Assembly: GCF_001519075.1 (NCBI RefSeq)
Contig: NZ_KQ954246.1
Span: 682,001-746,000 of the forward strand
Length of the DNA: 64,000 nt
Direction of reading: 5' to 3'
Source of the DNA: Novosphingobium fuchskuhlense
GTDB lineage: Bacteria > Pseudomonadota > Alphaproteobacteria > Sphingomonadales > Sphingomonadaceae
A program made the translations under genes and the position numbers. Shown here piece after piece: positions 51,924 to 59,520 of the stretch. Position 1 is the first letter of the stretch. The number at the start of each line of letters is the position of its first letter. The notes under the pieces were generated by a model, which searched no databases, had not been told where the DNA came from, and saw only the letters and a list, made by a program, of their open reading frames with translations.

Positions 51924-51952
51924 TTGACTTGCCAAGCCGCCCTTCCTAAAGG
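51924..51952 (+). promoter_or_regulatory. Probable promoter of the atp F0 operon
   Basis: TTGACT (51924-51929) and TAAAGG (51947-51952) with a 17-base spacer, 73 bases before the atpI start. An imperfect GC hairpin (51844-51878) further upstream may end the ydbL transcript. Confidence 0.5.
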
Positions 51953-52025
51953 GCCGGTGCCCTTGACGGGGGACCGTTTCCCGCGCCAGGCCCCTTGCGC
52001 TGCTTGAAGGCGAAAGAAGGCTGGC

Positions 52026-52343
52026 ATGGTTGACGACCCTGACCGTGAGGACCCCATCGGCGCGGATGCCCGGATCGCATCGCTTGAAGCGCGGCTTGCC
52101 GCGGCCAAGCGTCACGAAGCGGAGCGGACGCGCAGCGGCCAGCAAGGCGCCGACGCGGGCTACCGCCTTGGCAACCAGGTACTGGCCGAGCTGCTGGGGG
52201 GAATGATCGGGGGTGCGGCGGTTGGCGTGGCCATTGACTGGTTCGTCGGACGCGGCCACTGGGGCCTGATGGTGATGCTGTTCCTCGGGATCGCAGTCGC
52301 CTTCAGAAACATCATCCGGATTGCGAACCGGCGTTCCGATTGA
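52026..52343 (+). CDS. atpI: ATP synthase protein I (AtpI)
   Basis: A 105-residue protein with a charged, helical N-terminus (ARIASLEARLAAAKRHEAER) and two membrane helices (LGGMIGGAAVGVAIDWF and WGLMVMLFLGIAVAFRN). This is the alphaproteobacterial AtpI/AtpQ-type subunit encoded before the F0 genes. It assists c-ring assembly or Mg2+ supply according to work on related proteins; it is not part of the mature enzyme. It is the first gene of the F0 operon. Confidence 0.88.
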   Translation: MVDDPDREDPIGADARIASLEARLAAAKRHEAERTRSGQQGADAGYRLGNQVLAELLGGMIGGAAVGVAIDWFVGRGHWGLMVMLFLGIAVAFRNIIRIANRRSD

Positions 52344-52407
52344 GCCCCAGGACCGGGGGCCGCATCGGAAGGCCGTTTTGGCATAACAGGAAACGGGATT
52401 TTCGCGC

Positions 52408-53193
52408 GTGGCAACCGAAGCCAAAGTTGATCCGATGCACCAGTTCACGATCGAGCCGCTGTTCGGCACCGATCACTGGGCCCTTGGCGGTTTCAACATC
52501 GCGTTCACCAATTCGGCGCTGTGGATGCTGATTTCCGCGGTGGTGCTTTACGCCTTCATGCTCGGCGGGATGAAGCGCGAGCTCGTCCCCGGCCGCTGGC
52601 AGATGATGGTCGAGACGATGACCGGCTTCATCGAAAACATGCTTTCGGCGAACGTCGGCAAGGAAGGCCGCAAGTACCTTCCTTACGTCTTCTCGCTGTT
52701 CATGTTCATCCTCTTTGCGAACCTGCTCGGCCTGCTGCCGCTCGGCCTCGTCGGCGTGCACCCCTTCACCTTCACCAGCCATTTCACCGCGACGGGCGTG
52801 CTGGCGATCATGTCGTTCGCGATCGTTCTGGTCGTGGGCTTCTGGAAGCACGGCTTCCACTTCTTCTCGCTGTTCGTGCCACACGGCACGCCGCTGCCGA
52901 TGATCCCGCTGATCTTCGTGATCGAACTGGTCTCGTTCCTCGTTCGCCCGTTCAGCCTTGGCCTGCGTCTCTTCGTTGCGATGATGGCCGGCCACGTGCT
53001 GCTCGAAGTGCTCTCCAGCTTCGTGATAGGCGGCGCCAACGCCGGCGCGTTCTTCATGGGGCTCGTCTCGATCCCCAGCTTCATTTTGATGGTTGCCATC
53101 TGCGCGCTCGAGATCCTCGTCGCTGGCATCCAGGCCTACGTCTTTGCGCTGCTCACGTCGCTGTACATCAACGACGCCGAGCATCTGCACTGA
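52408..53193 (+). CDS. atpB: F0F1 ATP synthase subunit a
   Basis: A 261-residue membrane subunit that forms the proton half-channels. The essential Arg is in PFSLGLRLFVAMMAGHVLL, and the N-terminal HQFTIEPLFGTDHWALGG with VETMTGFIENML is typical of alphaproteobacterial AtpB. The start codon is GTG. It lies 64 bases after atpI. Confidence 0.96.
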   Translation: MATEAKVDPMHQFTIEPLFGTDHWALGGFNIAFTNSALWMLISAVVLYAFMLGGMKRELVPGRWQMMVETMTGFIENMLSANVGKEGRKYLPYVFSLFMFILFANLLGLLPLGLVGVHPFTFTSHFTATGVLAIMSFAIVLVVGFWKHGFHFFSLFVPHGTPLPMIPLIFVIELVSFLVRPFSLGLRLFVAMMAGHVLLEVLSSFVIGGANAGAFFMGLVSIPSFILMVAICALEILVAGIQAYVFALLTSLYINDAEHLH

Positions 53194-53248
53194 GTTCTTG
53201 AGTATCGTATCCATCCATCTGATTTTAAGAGAAAAGGGAGTTTAAGTC

Positions 53249-53476
53249 ATGGAACCTGCAAGCGCCAAGCTCATCGGTGCGGGTCTCGCTGCGATCGGCG
53301 CCGGCATGGCCGCCATCGGCGTGGGTAACGTCTTCGGTTCGTTCCTCGAGAGCGCGCTGCGCAACCCGGGCGCTGCCGACGGCCAGCAGGGTCGACTGTT
53401 CATCGGCTTCGCGGCCGCCGAACTTCTCGGTCTGCTCTCGTTCGTCGTGGCGATGATCCTGATCTTCGTCGCCTGA
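53249..53476 (+). CDS. atpE: F0F1 ATP synthase subunit c
   Basis: A 75-residue hairpin of two helices. The Gly-rich first helix (LIGAGLAAIGAGMAAIGVG) packs the c-ring, and Glu58 in FIGFAAAELLGLLSF carries the proton; the polar loop has the RNPGA motif. AAAAGGGAG precedes the ATG. A very stable hairpin follows the stop. Confidence 0.96.
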   Translation: MEPASAKLIGAGLAAIGAGMAAIGVGNVFGSFLESALRNPGAADGQQGRLFIGFAAAELLGLLSFVVAMILIFVA

Positions 53477-53485
53477 TCTTGCGGA

Positions 53486-53527
53486 AAGGGCCCGTGCTCC
53501 GGATCTCGGTCCGGAGCACGGGCCCTT
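53486..53527 (+). terminator. 18-bp hairpin between atpE and atpF' (attenuator or 3' mRNA stabiliser)
   Basis: Arms 53486-53503 and 53510-53527 (AAGGGCCCGTGCTCCGGA with its perfect complement) enclose a TCTCGG loop. A T-run (TTTTT) appears only about 7 bases later. It sits 9 bases after the atpE stop and can limit read-through or protect the atpE 3' end. Confidence 0.8.
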
Positions 53528-53577
53528 CCACCGTTTTTCAGCGACCTGCCAATCGTTCTGTTCGCCCGGGAACTCCA

Positions 53578-54069
53578 ATGCCCCAGATTTCGCAGCTTGC
53601 CGCGACGTACTCCAGCCAGATCTTCTGGATGCTGGTCATTTTCGGCGCCGTCTTCTTTCTCGTTGGCCGGGGCATGGCGCCCAAGGTCCTCGAGACCATG
53701 GAAGGCCGCGATCAGAAGATCGCGTCGGACCTCGCGGCCGCAGAAGCGGCACGCCGCGAAGCCGAAGCACAGGACGATGCGTGGAAAGCCGCTGCCGCCA
53801 AGCAGCGGGGCGAAGCACAGGCGTTGATCGCTGCGGCCAAGGCCGACGCCGCCAAGGCGGCCGAAGCGCGGCTCGCGGTCGCTGGTGCCGACGCCGAGGC
53901 GAAGATCGCCGAAGCCGAGGGGCGAATTGCCGCTGCTCGTGCCGGCGCGCTGGCTGAAATCGAAACCGTGGCGGCCGAAGCCGCTGCCGACATCGCCGCC
54001 CGCGTTGCCGGGCTGACGGTTGCGGCCGATGCCGCTCGCGCGGCGGTGAAGGACGTTCTCCATGGCTAA
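53578..54069 (+). CDS. atpG: F0F1 ATP synthase subunit b'
   Basis: A 163-residue peripheral-stalk subunit: one N-terminal helix (IFWMLVIFGAVFFLVGRGMA) and a long Ala/Glu/Lys-rich coiled coil. The QLAATYSSQIFW start, and position directly after atpE, identify it as b' rather than b. The frame is open upstream through the hairpin, but the ATG at 53578 gives the family N-terminus. It overlaps atpF by 8 bases. Confidence 0.92.
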   Translation: MPQISQLAATYSSQIFWMLVIFGAVFFLVGRGMAPKVLETMEGRDQKIASDLAAAEAARREAEAQDDAWKAAAAKQRGEAQALIAAAKADAAKAAEARLAVAGADAEAKIAEAEGRIAAARAGALAEIETVAAEAAADIAARVAGLTVAADAARAAVKDVLHG

Positions 54070-54619
54070 TTTTGCTCTGCTGGCGGCTGCCGCCGAACAT
54101 ATCGCCGAGCACGGTGCGGAGCACGCTGAGCCAGTGGCTTTCGGGTTCATTACCCCTGGCATGTGGGTTGCGCTCTCGATGACCGCGTTCCTCGCGATCG
54201 TCATCTGGAAGAAGGTCCCCGGCGCGATTGCCGGCGGACTTGATGCCAAGATTGCCGCGATCCGCGCGCAACTGGACGCCGCCAAGGCCCTTCGTGCCGA
54301 GGCAGAGGCGCTGCGGTCCGAATATGCCGCCAAGATCGCCGGCGCCGAAGCCGACGCTGCGGCGATGGTCGAGCATGCCCGCCACGAGGCCCAGGCGATC
54401 ATCGCCAAGGCCGAGGTGGACACCACCGCGATGATCGCGCGGCGCGAGAAGATGGCGACCGACAAAATCGCCGCTGCCGAACGCGCTGCGGTCGAGGAAC
54501 TGCGTGCCCGCGCGGCTGCAGCCGCGGCTGCTGCGGCCGGCCAGCTGATCGCCCAGCACCACGGCGCCAGCGCCGACAAGGCGCTTGTTGACGGCGCGAT
54601 TGCCGGTCTCGCAAACTGA
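54062..54619 (+). CDS. atpF: F0F1 ATP synthase subunit b
   Basis: A 185-residue subunit: a 25-residue His/Glu-rich N-terminus (AAAEHIAEHGAEHAEP), one helix (MWVALSMTAFLAIVIWKKVP) and a long amphipathic coil. With b' it forms the heterodimeric stator of photosynthetic-type bacterial F0. F1 genes are not here, as expected for alphaproteobacteria with split operons. Confidence 0.93.
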   Translation: MANFALLAAAAEHIAEHGAEHAEPVAFGFITPGMWVALSMTAFLAIVIWKKVPGAIAGGLDAKIAAIRAQLDAAKALRAEAEALRSEYAAKIAGAEADAAAMVEHARHEAQAIIAKAEVDTTAMIARREKMATDKIAAAERAAVEELRARAAAAAAAAAGQLIAQHHGASADKALVDGAIAGLAN

Positions 54620-54634
54620 CTGTCACATCGGACC

Positions 54635-54684
54635 ATTCCCCGCGACTGTTGGCGGGGCATGGTTAACTCTGTCCTAAGAGTTTT
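54635..54684 (+). terminator. Terminator region of the F0 operon
   Basis: Two hairpins in series: ATTCCCCGC/GCGGGGCAT (54636-54660, one mismatch) and AACTCT/AGAGTT (54665-54682), the latter followed by TT and a C-run. The second stem is short, but the position just after atpF fits operon termination. Confidence 0.5.
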
Positions 54685-54722
54685 CCCCTAGTCCCTCGCT
54701 TCATGAGAAGGATCGGGACTGG

Positions 54723-56594
54723 GTGCTGGGCATGACCTGCGGGCTATTCCGGCAATTCGCGGCGCTGCTTCTGGCGTTTCTGCTGCTGGGGCTCGGTGCG
54801 GAGCGCGCCGAAGCGGCAAGCTGCTATTACGCGACATCGCAAGGGTCGACCGGTCCGGCCAACTGGGCTTCTTACTGCTGGCTCGATTTCTCGGGCTACA
54901 ACGATACCGCCGCGCGCTCCGCCGCTGGGCAGGCGATGTCGTATACGCTGCCAGACGGCACCGTGATGACCTTCACGCTGAAGATCAGCGGCGCGGCAAT
55001 CGGCGGCGCGGCGGCGCCTTCCTGGTCTGGCGCGGCCATCGGCAACACCGCGTTTCTGGGCGTTGGTGGCCGTCCCATCCTCTACCAAACGGCAGCGGGC
55101 ACGACGACCGCCGCGATCAGCAACATCGTGCTCACGCCGCCTGCCGGTGTCTCCCAGATTACCAGCTACATGTTCGTGGCGGCGGACGGCGAATCGTCGA
55201 ACGAAGGCGAATCGCTCGCCTTCACCACCAATGGTGGCAACTGGGTTGCGCTCGACAATGCCGGGCCGATCAGCGGCACGACCTATCCAACGAGTACGGG
55301 CCTTGGCACCCAGACATTCACGGTAACGGGCGTGCCGAACACAGTCGGCGCAAATATCGTGGGCTCGAGCACGCCGACTTCGCTGAATACCACGATTGTC
55401 GGGGGCGGCCTGCAGGGCGTGATGTTTGCAGTGCGCTTTGCCTCGATCAAGCTCAACCTGCAGCTGACCGGTGTGCGCGCATCGGCTGCGGACCAGTTCA
55501 CCTTCAACATCAACGCGACGTCGGGCGGCTCGACCCTGGCGAGCGGGACGTCAAGCGGGACAGGGAACGGGCCGTTCACCGCAGCGACGCTGACGACGGC
55601 GTCGGCGCTGCCACTGACGCTGACGCAAAGCATGGCGGCGGGTAGCGCCAACCCGCTGACCGACTACCGCAGCAGCCTCACCTGCACCAATTCGGTAAGC
55701 TCGAGCACACCGCTGCCGAGCGGGGTGATCACGACCAACTTCAGCTTCGGCGCGCTGCAGTTCGGCGACCTCGTCACCTGTACATTCACCAACACGGTGT
55801 TTCCGCACCTCCAGCTGACCAAAGCACTGGGCACGGGCGGGCGGCGGTTCAACACCGATCAGTTCGTGATGAACATCAACCAGGGTTCGACAACCGTAGC
55901 GACGACGACCACGACGGGTACGACCACGACCGTGACCAATGGCACGACGCCGCAAGTGATGGTGTCTGCCGGTACGGCCTATGCCTTCACGGAGGTAGGC
56001 GCAGGGACAACGAGCCTGACCCAATATACCGCGGCGATGACCTGTACGAACGCCTCCACCGGTTCGACAACCACGCTTCCCACGGCGGCGGGCGGCACGG
56101 TGACCCCGCAGATGGGCGACGTCATATCGTGCACCATCACCAACACGCGGCGCGCATCGAACGCCACGCTCACGCTGGTGAAAACCTCGAGCGTGCTTTC
56201 AGACCCGGTCAACGGCACGACCAACCCGAAGATGATTCCGGGCGCGATCGTGCAGTATTCGATCCTCGTCTCGAACACCGGGCCGACGGCGGTGGATAAC
56301 AATTCGGTGTTGCTGATCGATTCGCTGCCGAGCCAGATGCTGGTGGGCACCGCTGCCACGCCGACCTTCACGCAAGGGACGCCGACCAGCGGGCTGACCT
56401 TCACCGCCGGCACCGATATCCGATATTCCAACGCTGCGTCAGCGCCGACAACCTTCGCGGGCTGCACCTATTCGCCGACCACGGCCTACGATGCGGCGGT
56501 GAAGTTCATCTGCGTGAACCCCAAAGGGACGATGGCTGGCTCCACCGGGACGCCGCCGAACTTCACGATCTCGTTCAGGGCGCAGATGCAATAA
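54723..56594 (+). CDS. Large secreted protein with CshA-like head and repeated domains (DUF11-type end)
   Basis: A signal peptide (to about residue 31, RAEAAS) precedes a module resembling the CshA non-repetitive adhesin domain (CWLDFSGYNDTAARSAAGQ; SYTLPDGTVMTFTLKISG; MFVAADGESSNEGES). Two repeats of about 115 residues follow (near 243-362 and 363-478), each ending in GD(L/V)(V/I)xCT(F/I)TNT, and then a DUF11-like domain (TLTLVKTSSVLSDPV; IVQYSILVSNTGPTAVDNNS). Thr/Ser/Gly-rich, few charges, no membrane anchor. It looks like a cell-surface or extracellular adhesive protein. The start is GTG behind AGAAGGA. Its end overlaps the convergent ATP-grasp gene by 20 bases. Confidence 0.75.
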   Translation: MLGMTCGLFRQFAALLLAFLLLGLGAERAEAASCYYATSQGSTGPANWASYCWLDFSGYNDTAARSAAGQAMSYTLPDGTVMTFTLKISGAAIGGAAAPSWSGAAIGNTAFLGVGGRPILYQTAAGTTTAAISNIVLTPPAGVSQITSYMFVAADGESSNEGESLAFTTNGGNWVALDNAGPISGTTYPTSTGLGTQTFTVTGVPNTVGANIVGSSTPTSLNTTIVGGGLQGVMFAVRFASIKLNLQLTGVRASAADQFTFNINATSGGSTLASGTSSGTGNGPFTAATLTTASALPLTLTQSMAAGSANPLTDYRSSLTCTNSVSSSTPLPSGVITTNFSFGALQFGDLVTCTFTNTVFPHLQLTKALGTGGRRFNTDQFVMNINQGSTTVATTTTTGTTTTVTNGTTPQVMVSAGTAYAFTEVGAGTTSLTQYTAAMTCTNASTGSTTTLPTAAGGTVTPQMGDVISCTITNTRRASNATLTLVKTSSVLSDPVNGTTNPKMIPGAIVQYSILVSNTGPTAVDNNSVLLIDSLPSQMLVGTAATPTFTQGTPTSGLTFTAGTDIRYSNAASAPTTFAGCTYSPTTAYDAAVKFICVNPKGTMAGSTGTPPNFTISFRAQMQ

Positions 56595-57465
56595 GCCGGC
56601 GCAGGCCCGCCAGCAGGCGCGGCCCCAGTTCGGGGCCTTGCAGCGGGTAGAGAAACGGCTCGATCACTTCGGCTTCCATGAGCAGCAAAGTGCCATCGGG
56701 GCCGCGCACCAGATCAATCCGTGCATAAAGCGGGGCAGGGAAGGGCAGGCCGGCAACGACGGCCTCGGCAGCGGCAAGGTCTGCCGGCGCAGGGGTGACG
56801 GCGGTATCCCAGCCACCATAGAGCGACTGCACACGGTAGTCGCCTGGCGCGGGGCGTTTGATCAGGCCGTGGCTGAACTGGCCATCGATGAAGATGAGGG
56901 AATGTTCGCCTTCATCGACAATGCCGGGCAGAAAGGGCTGGACCAGCGCGGCATGGCCCATGCGCCAATCGGCGGCCGGGGGATTGTCGCGGGTGAAGTC
57001 GAACTGTCCTTCCGCTCCGGCGCCGACGCGGCGCTTCACGACCACGCGGTCGCAGGCGAAATGATCGAAGGCGGCGAGAATTTCGGCGGGGCCGGGGTTG
57101 TCGATGAGGAGCGTGGGGATCGTCGCGACGCCGCGCGCGCCGAGTTCCGCCAGATAGCCCTTGTCGATATTCCAGCGCACGACAGCGGGCGCATTGTGGA
57201 CGGGCACGCCAAGCGCGGCGATGGCATCCAGCTTGGCGAGGAACGCCTCGCGGTTGTCCCAATAGTCCCATGGCGTGCCGATGAGCGCGGCATCGAAGCC
57301 GGCGAAGGCCTCTAGCGGGGCCTGCCAGTCGATATCGGTGACGCTTTCGCCGAGGCGCAGCGCGGCGACGAGGGCTGCCATCTGCTGATCGTGCTCAAAG
57401 GCATCGGCGCGGCGGTCCGGGGCGCCGGGCAGCGTGGTGCTGCAGGCGAGGAAGGCGAATTTCAT
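56575..57465 (-). CDS. ATP-grasp domain ligase (RimK/DcsG-like)
   Basis: A 296-residue protein. A pre-ATP-grasp region (FDAALIGTPWDYWDNREAF, VPVHNAPAVVRWNIDKGYL) leads to the ATP-grasp core: DRVVVKRRVGAGAEG with a nucleotide-binding Lys, LVQPFLPGIVDEGEHSLIFI, and the metal-binding end LLMEAEVIEPFLYPL. It belongs to the RimK-like/glutathione-synthetase group, and MEAEVIEP is reminiscent of the cycloserine ligase DcsG. It should couple a carboxylate and an amine using ATP; the substrates are unknown and no biosynthetic neighbours point to one. Confidence 0.82.
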   Translation of the reverse strand: MKFAFLACSTTLPGAPDRRADAFEHDQQMAALVAALRLGESVTDIDWQAPLEAFAGFDAALIGTPWDYWDNREAFLAKLDAIAALGVPVHNAPAVVRWNIDKGYLAELGARGVATIPTLLIDNPGPAEILAAFDHFACDRVVVKRRVGAGAEGQFDFTRDNPPAADWRMGHAALVQPFLPGIVDEGEHSLIFIDGQFSHGLIKRPAPGDYRVQSLYGGWDTAVTPAPADLAAAEAVVAGLPFPAPLYARIDLVRGPDGTLLLMEAEVIEPFLYPLQGPELGPRLLAGLRRLIASAP

Positions 57466-57600
57466 GGGGCTGTCTCTTCTCGGTCATCCCTTGATCCAGA
57501 CCGCTCATGCCGGGCTTGTCGAAGCATCATGCGCGGCGGTCGGGCCAGCACTCTGCGACAGGCTTGGGGTGAGCAGGATGGAGGTCTGGGGCGTGTTACA

Positions 57601-58641
57601 TCAAGGCCGCGTCGAGCCGCGCACGACAAGGCGCACCGGCACGCGGCGCGGTGTCTCGGGCTCGCCCGCCATGGCGGCAAGCAGGCGCTCTACGAGCAGA
57701 GCGCCGGCGGTTTCGAAATCGGATTCGATGGTGGTGAGCGGCGGGGTTGACCAGGCACCCGCGCGCACGCCGTCGAAGCCGACGATGCCGATCTGGTCCG
57801 GAATGCCATAGCCGCGGCCTGCCAGTTCCTTGAGCGCGCCGAGGGCGATCTCGTCGCTCACCGCAAAAATGCTGTCGAACGGCTGACCACTTTCCGCAAG
57901 CGCGGCCGCAGCGCGGCGGCCCTGCTCCTCGCGCGGCAAGCCGCGTTCGATGCGCTGGAGAACGGGCTCGCGGCCCGCATCGCGCATCGCGGAGGCATAG
58001 CCGTCATAGCGTTCCTTGAACTGGCGCTGGGGCGAGGTTTCCGAGCCGAGGCAGACGATCCGCTCGTACCCGCGCACCAGCATGTGGCGCACGGCGAGCG
58101 CGGCGCCGGCCTCGTTGTCGCTGCGCACCCAGGGGAAGGCGTCGCTCGGCGCGCCCCAGCAGACCCAGTTGGTGGCTGGATCGAGCTGCCCGAAATACTC
58201 CCACGCCGGCGTGTTCTCGCTGGTGCCGATGACGATCATGCCATCAGCCTTGCGGCGTTCCTCGTAGTGGCCCCAGAAGTTCTCCGCGCTGTCCTGGAAG
58301 GAGACGAGAACTTCGTAGCCGCGCGCGGAAGCCGCCGCGCAGGTGCTGCCGAGGAGCGCGAAGTAGAACGGGTTGAGGTCCTTGCGGTCCTGCCCGGCGC
58401 GGCAGATCATCACGACCGCGAGCGTGCCGGTCTTGCCCCGGCGGAGGCGGGCAGCGTTCTCGTTGACCTGGTAGTTGAGGCGCGCGGCCGCTGCGATCAC
58501 GCGCTGGCGGGTGGGCTCGCTGATCGAGGTATCGCCGGCGAGCGCGCGGCTGACGGTGGACTGGCTGACGCCGGCTTCTTCCGCGACGTCGAACGAGGTG
58601 ACGCGGGTAATGCGGCGTGCGGTGTCGGTGGTCTGCGGCAT
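57601..58641 (-). CDS. LacI family transcriptional regulator
   Basis: A 346-residue repressor: HTH in TSFDVAEEAGVSQSTVSRAL with the hinge helix NENAARLRRGKTGTLAVV, then a periplasmic-binding-protein-like sensor (IVCLGSETSPQRQF, FDSIFAVSDEIALGALKELA, IGIVGFDGVRAGAWSTPPLTTI). The ligand is probably a sugar. Its ATG shares a base with the gloB stop (TGATG), so it is coupled to gloB rather than to a sugar operon. No obvious LacI operator is seen in the adjacent gaps. Confidence 0.93.
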   Translation of the reverse strand: MPQTTDTARRITRVTSFDVAEEAGVSQSTVSRALAGDTSISEPTRQRVIAAAARLNYQVNENAARLRRGKTGTLAVVMICRAGQDRKDLNPFYFALLGSTCAAASARGYEVLVSFQDSAENFWGHYEERRKADGMIVIGTSENTPAWEYFGQLDPATNWVCWGAPSDAFPWVRSDNEAGAALAVRHMLVRGYERIVCLGSETSPQRQFKERYDGYASAMRDAGREPVLQRIERGLPREEQGRRAAAALAESGQPFDSIFAVSDEIALGALKELAGRGYGIPDQIGIVGFDGVRAGAWSTPPLTTIESDFETAGALLVERLLAAMAGEPETPRRVPVRLVVRGSTRP

Positions 58642-59405
58642 CAGCGGAAATTGTCCTTGGCGCTGCGCAGCGCGGCGAAGGTTTCCACTGCGGAGCCGCC
58701 GCCCCAGCGTTCTGCAAGCGCGGGATCATCGGCGCGCAGGAAGGGATTGGTGGCCAGTTCGCGGTCCAGCCGTGTGGGGACGGTCCATTCTTCGCGACTG
58801 CGCTTGTCCGCGATTTCCGCAGCATAGGCAGCGAGCGCGGCGTTGTCCGGATCGGCGTGGAGGGCGAACTTTGCGTTCGAGGCGGTGTATTCGTGCGCGC
58901 AGTAGAGCGTGGTTTCAACGGGCAGTGCCTTCACGCGGCTGAGGCTGGCCCAGAACTGGTCAGGCGTGCCTTCGAACATGCGTCCGCAGCCGAGCGCGAA
59001 GACGGCATCGCCGACGAAGGCGACGGCGGCTTCGGGGAGGTGATAGGCGCAGTGGCCGAGCGTGTGGCCGCCGACGTCGATGACATGCGCGGTGTAGGCT
59101 CCGAAGGGGACGGTATCGCCTTGCGCGACAGTGCGGTCGATCCCGGCAATGCGCGCGGCATCCGCGGCGGGGGCGATGATCTTGCAGCCTGTCGCGGCCT
59201 TGATCGCCTCGTTTCCGCCCGCGTGATCGGGGTGCCAGTGGGTGTTCCAGATCTGGGTGATCGTCCAGCCCTTGGCCGCCGCCTCGCGCAGATAGGCCTC
59301 GGCATCGGGGGTATCGATGCACGCGGTCTCGCCGCTCGCGCTATCGTGGAGCAGATAGCCGTAGTTGTCGCTAAGGCAGGCAAATTGGTGGACTTCGAGC
59401 GTCAT
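58641..59405 (-). CDS. gloB: Hydroxyacylglutathione hydrolase (glyoxalase II)
   Basis: A 254-residue metallo-beta-lactamase-fold enzyme that hydrolyses S-D-lactoylglutathione in methylglyoxal detoxification. The dinuclear metal motif is NTHWHPDHAGGN; DVGGHTLGHCAYHLP and FVGDAVFALGCGRMFEG add His/Asp ligands; TLYCAHEYTASNAKFAL is the glyoxalase II signature near the C-terminal substrate-binding domain. AGAGGA precedes the ATG. Confidence 0.95.
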   Translation of the reverse strand: MTLEVHQFACLSDNYGYLLHDSASGETACIDTPDAEAYLREAAAKGWTITQIWNTHWHPDHAGGNEAIKAATGCKIIAPAADAARIAGIDRTVAQGDTVPFGAYTAHVIDVGGHTLGHCAYHLPEAAVAFVGDAVFALGCGRMFEGTPDQFWASLSRVKALPVETTLYCAHEYTASNAKFALHADPDNAALAAYAAEIADKRSREEWTVPTRLDRELATNPFLRADDPALAERWGGGSAVETFAALRSAKDNFR

Positions 59406-59459
59406 GGGTCCTCTCGGGCGTCTTCGCCGATGAGCCTAGCTGAGTGCGCGCCGCAATGC

Positions 59460-59489
59460 AAAAGCCCGCCCGGATTGCTCCGGACGGGC
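59460..59489 (-). terminator. Rho-independent terminator of rpsA
   Basis: Arms 59464-59474 and 59479-59489 form an 11-bp stem with one mismatch and a 4-base loop; on the minus strand it is followed by TTTT. It lies 32 bases after the rpsA stop and separates rpsA from gloB. Confidence 0.85.
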
Positions 59490-59520
59490 CTTTGGTTTGC
59501 CTTGCGGCGGTAAGCTAGGC

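Noticed and set aside
52408..54619. Complete ATP synthase locus
   Set aside because: Only F0 genes are present; the F1 genes (delta, alpha, gamma, beta, epsilon) are not in the window, as is normal for alphaproteobacteria.
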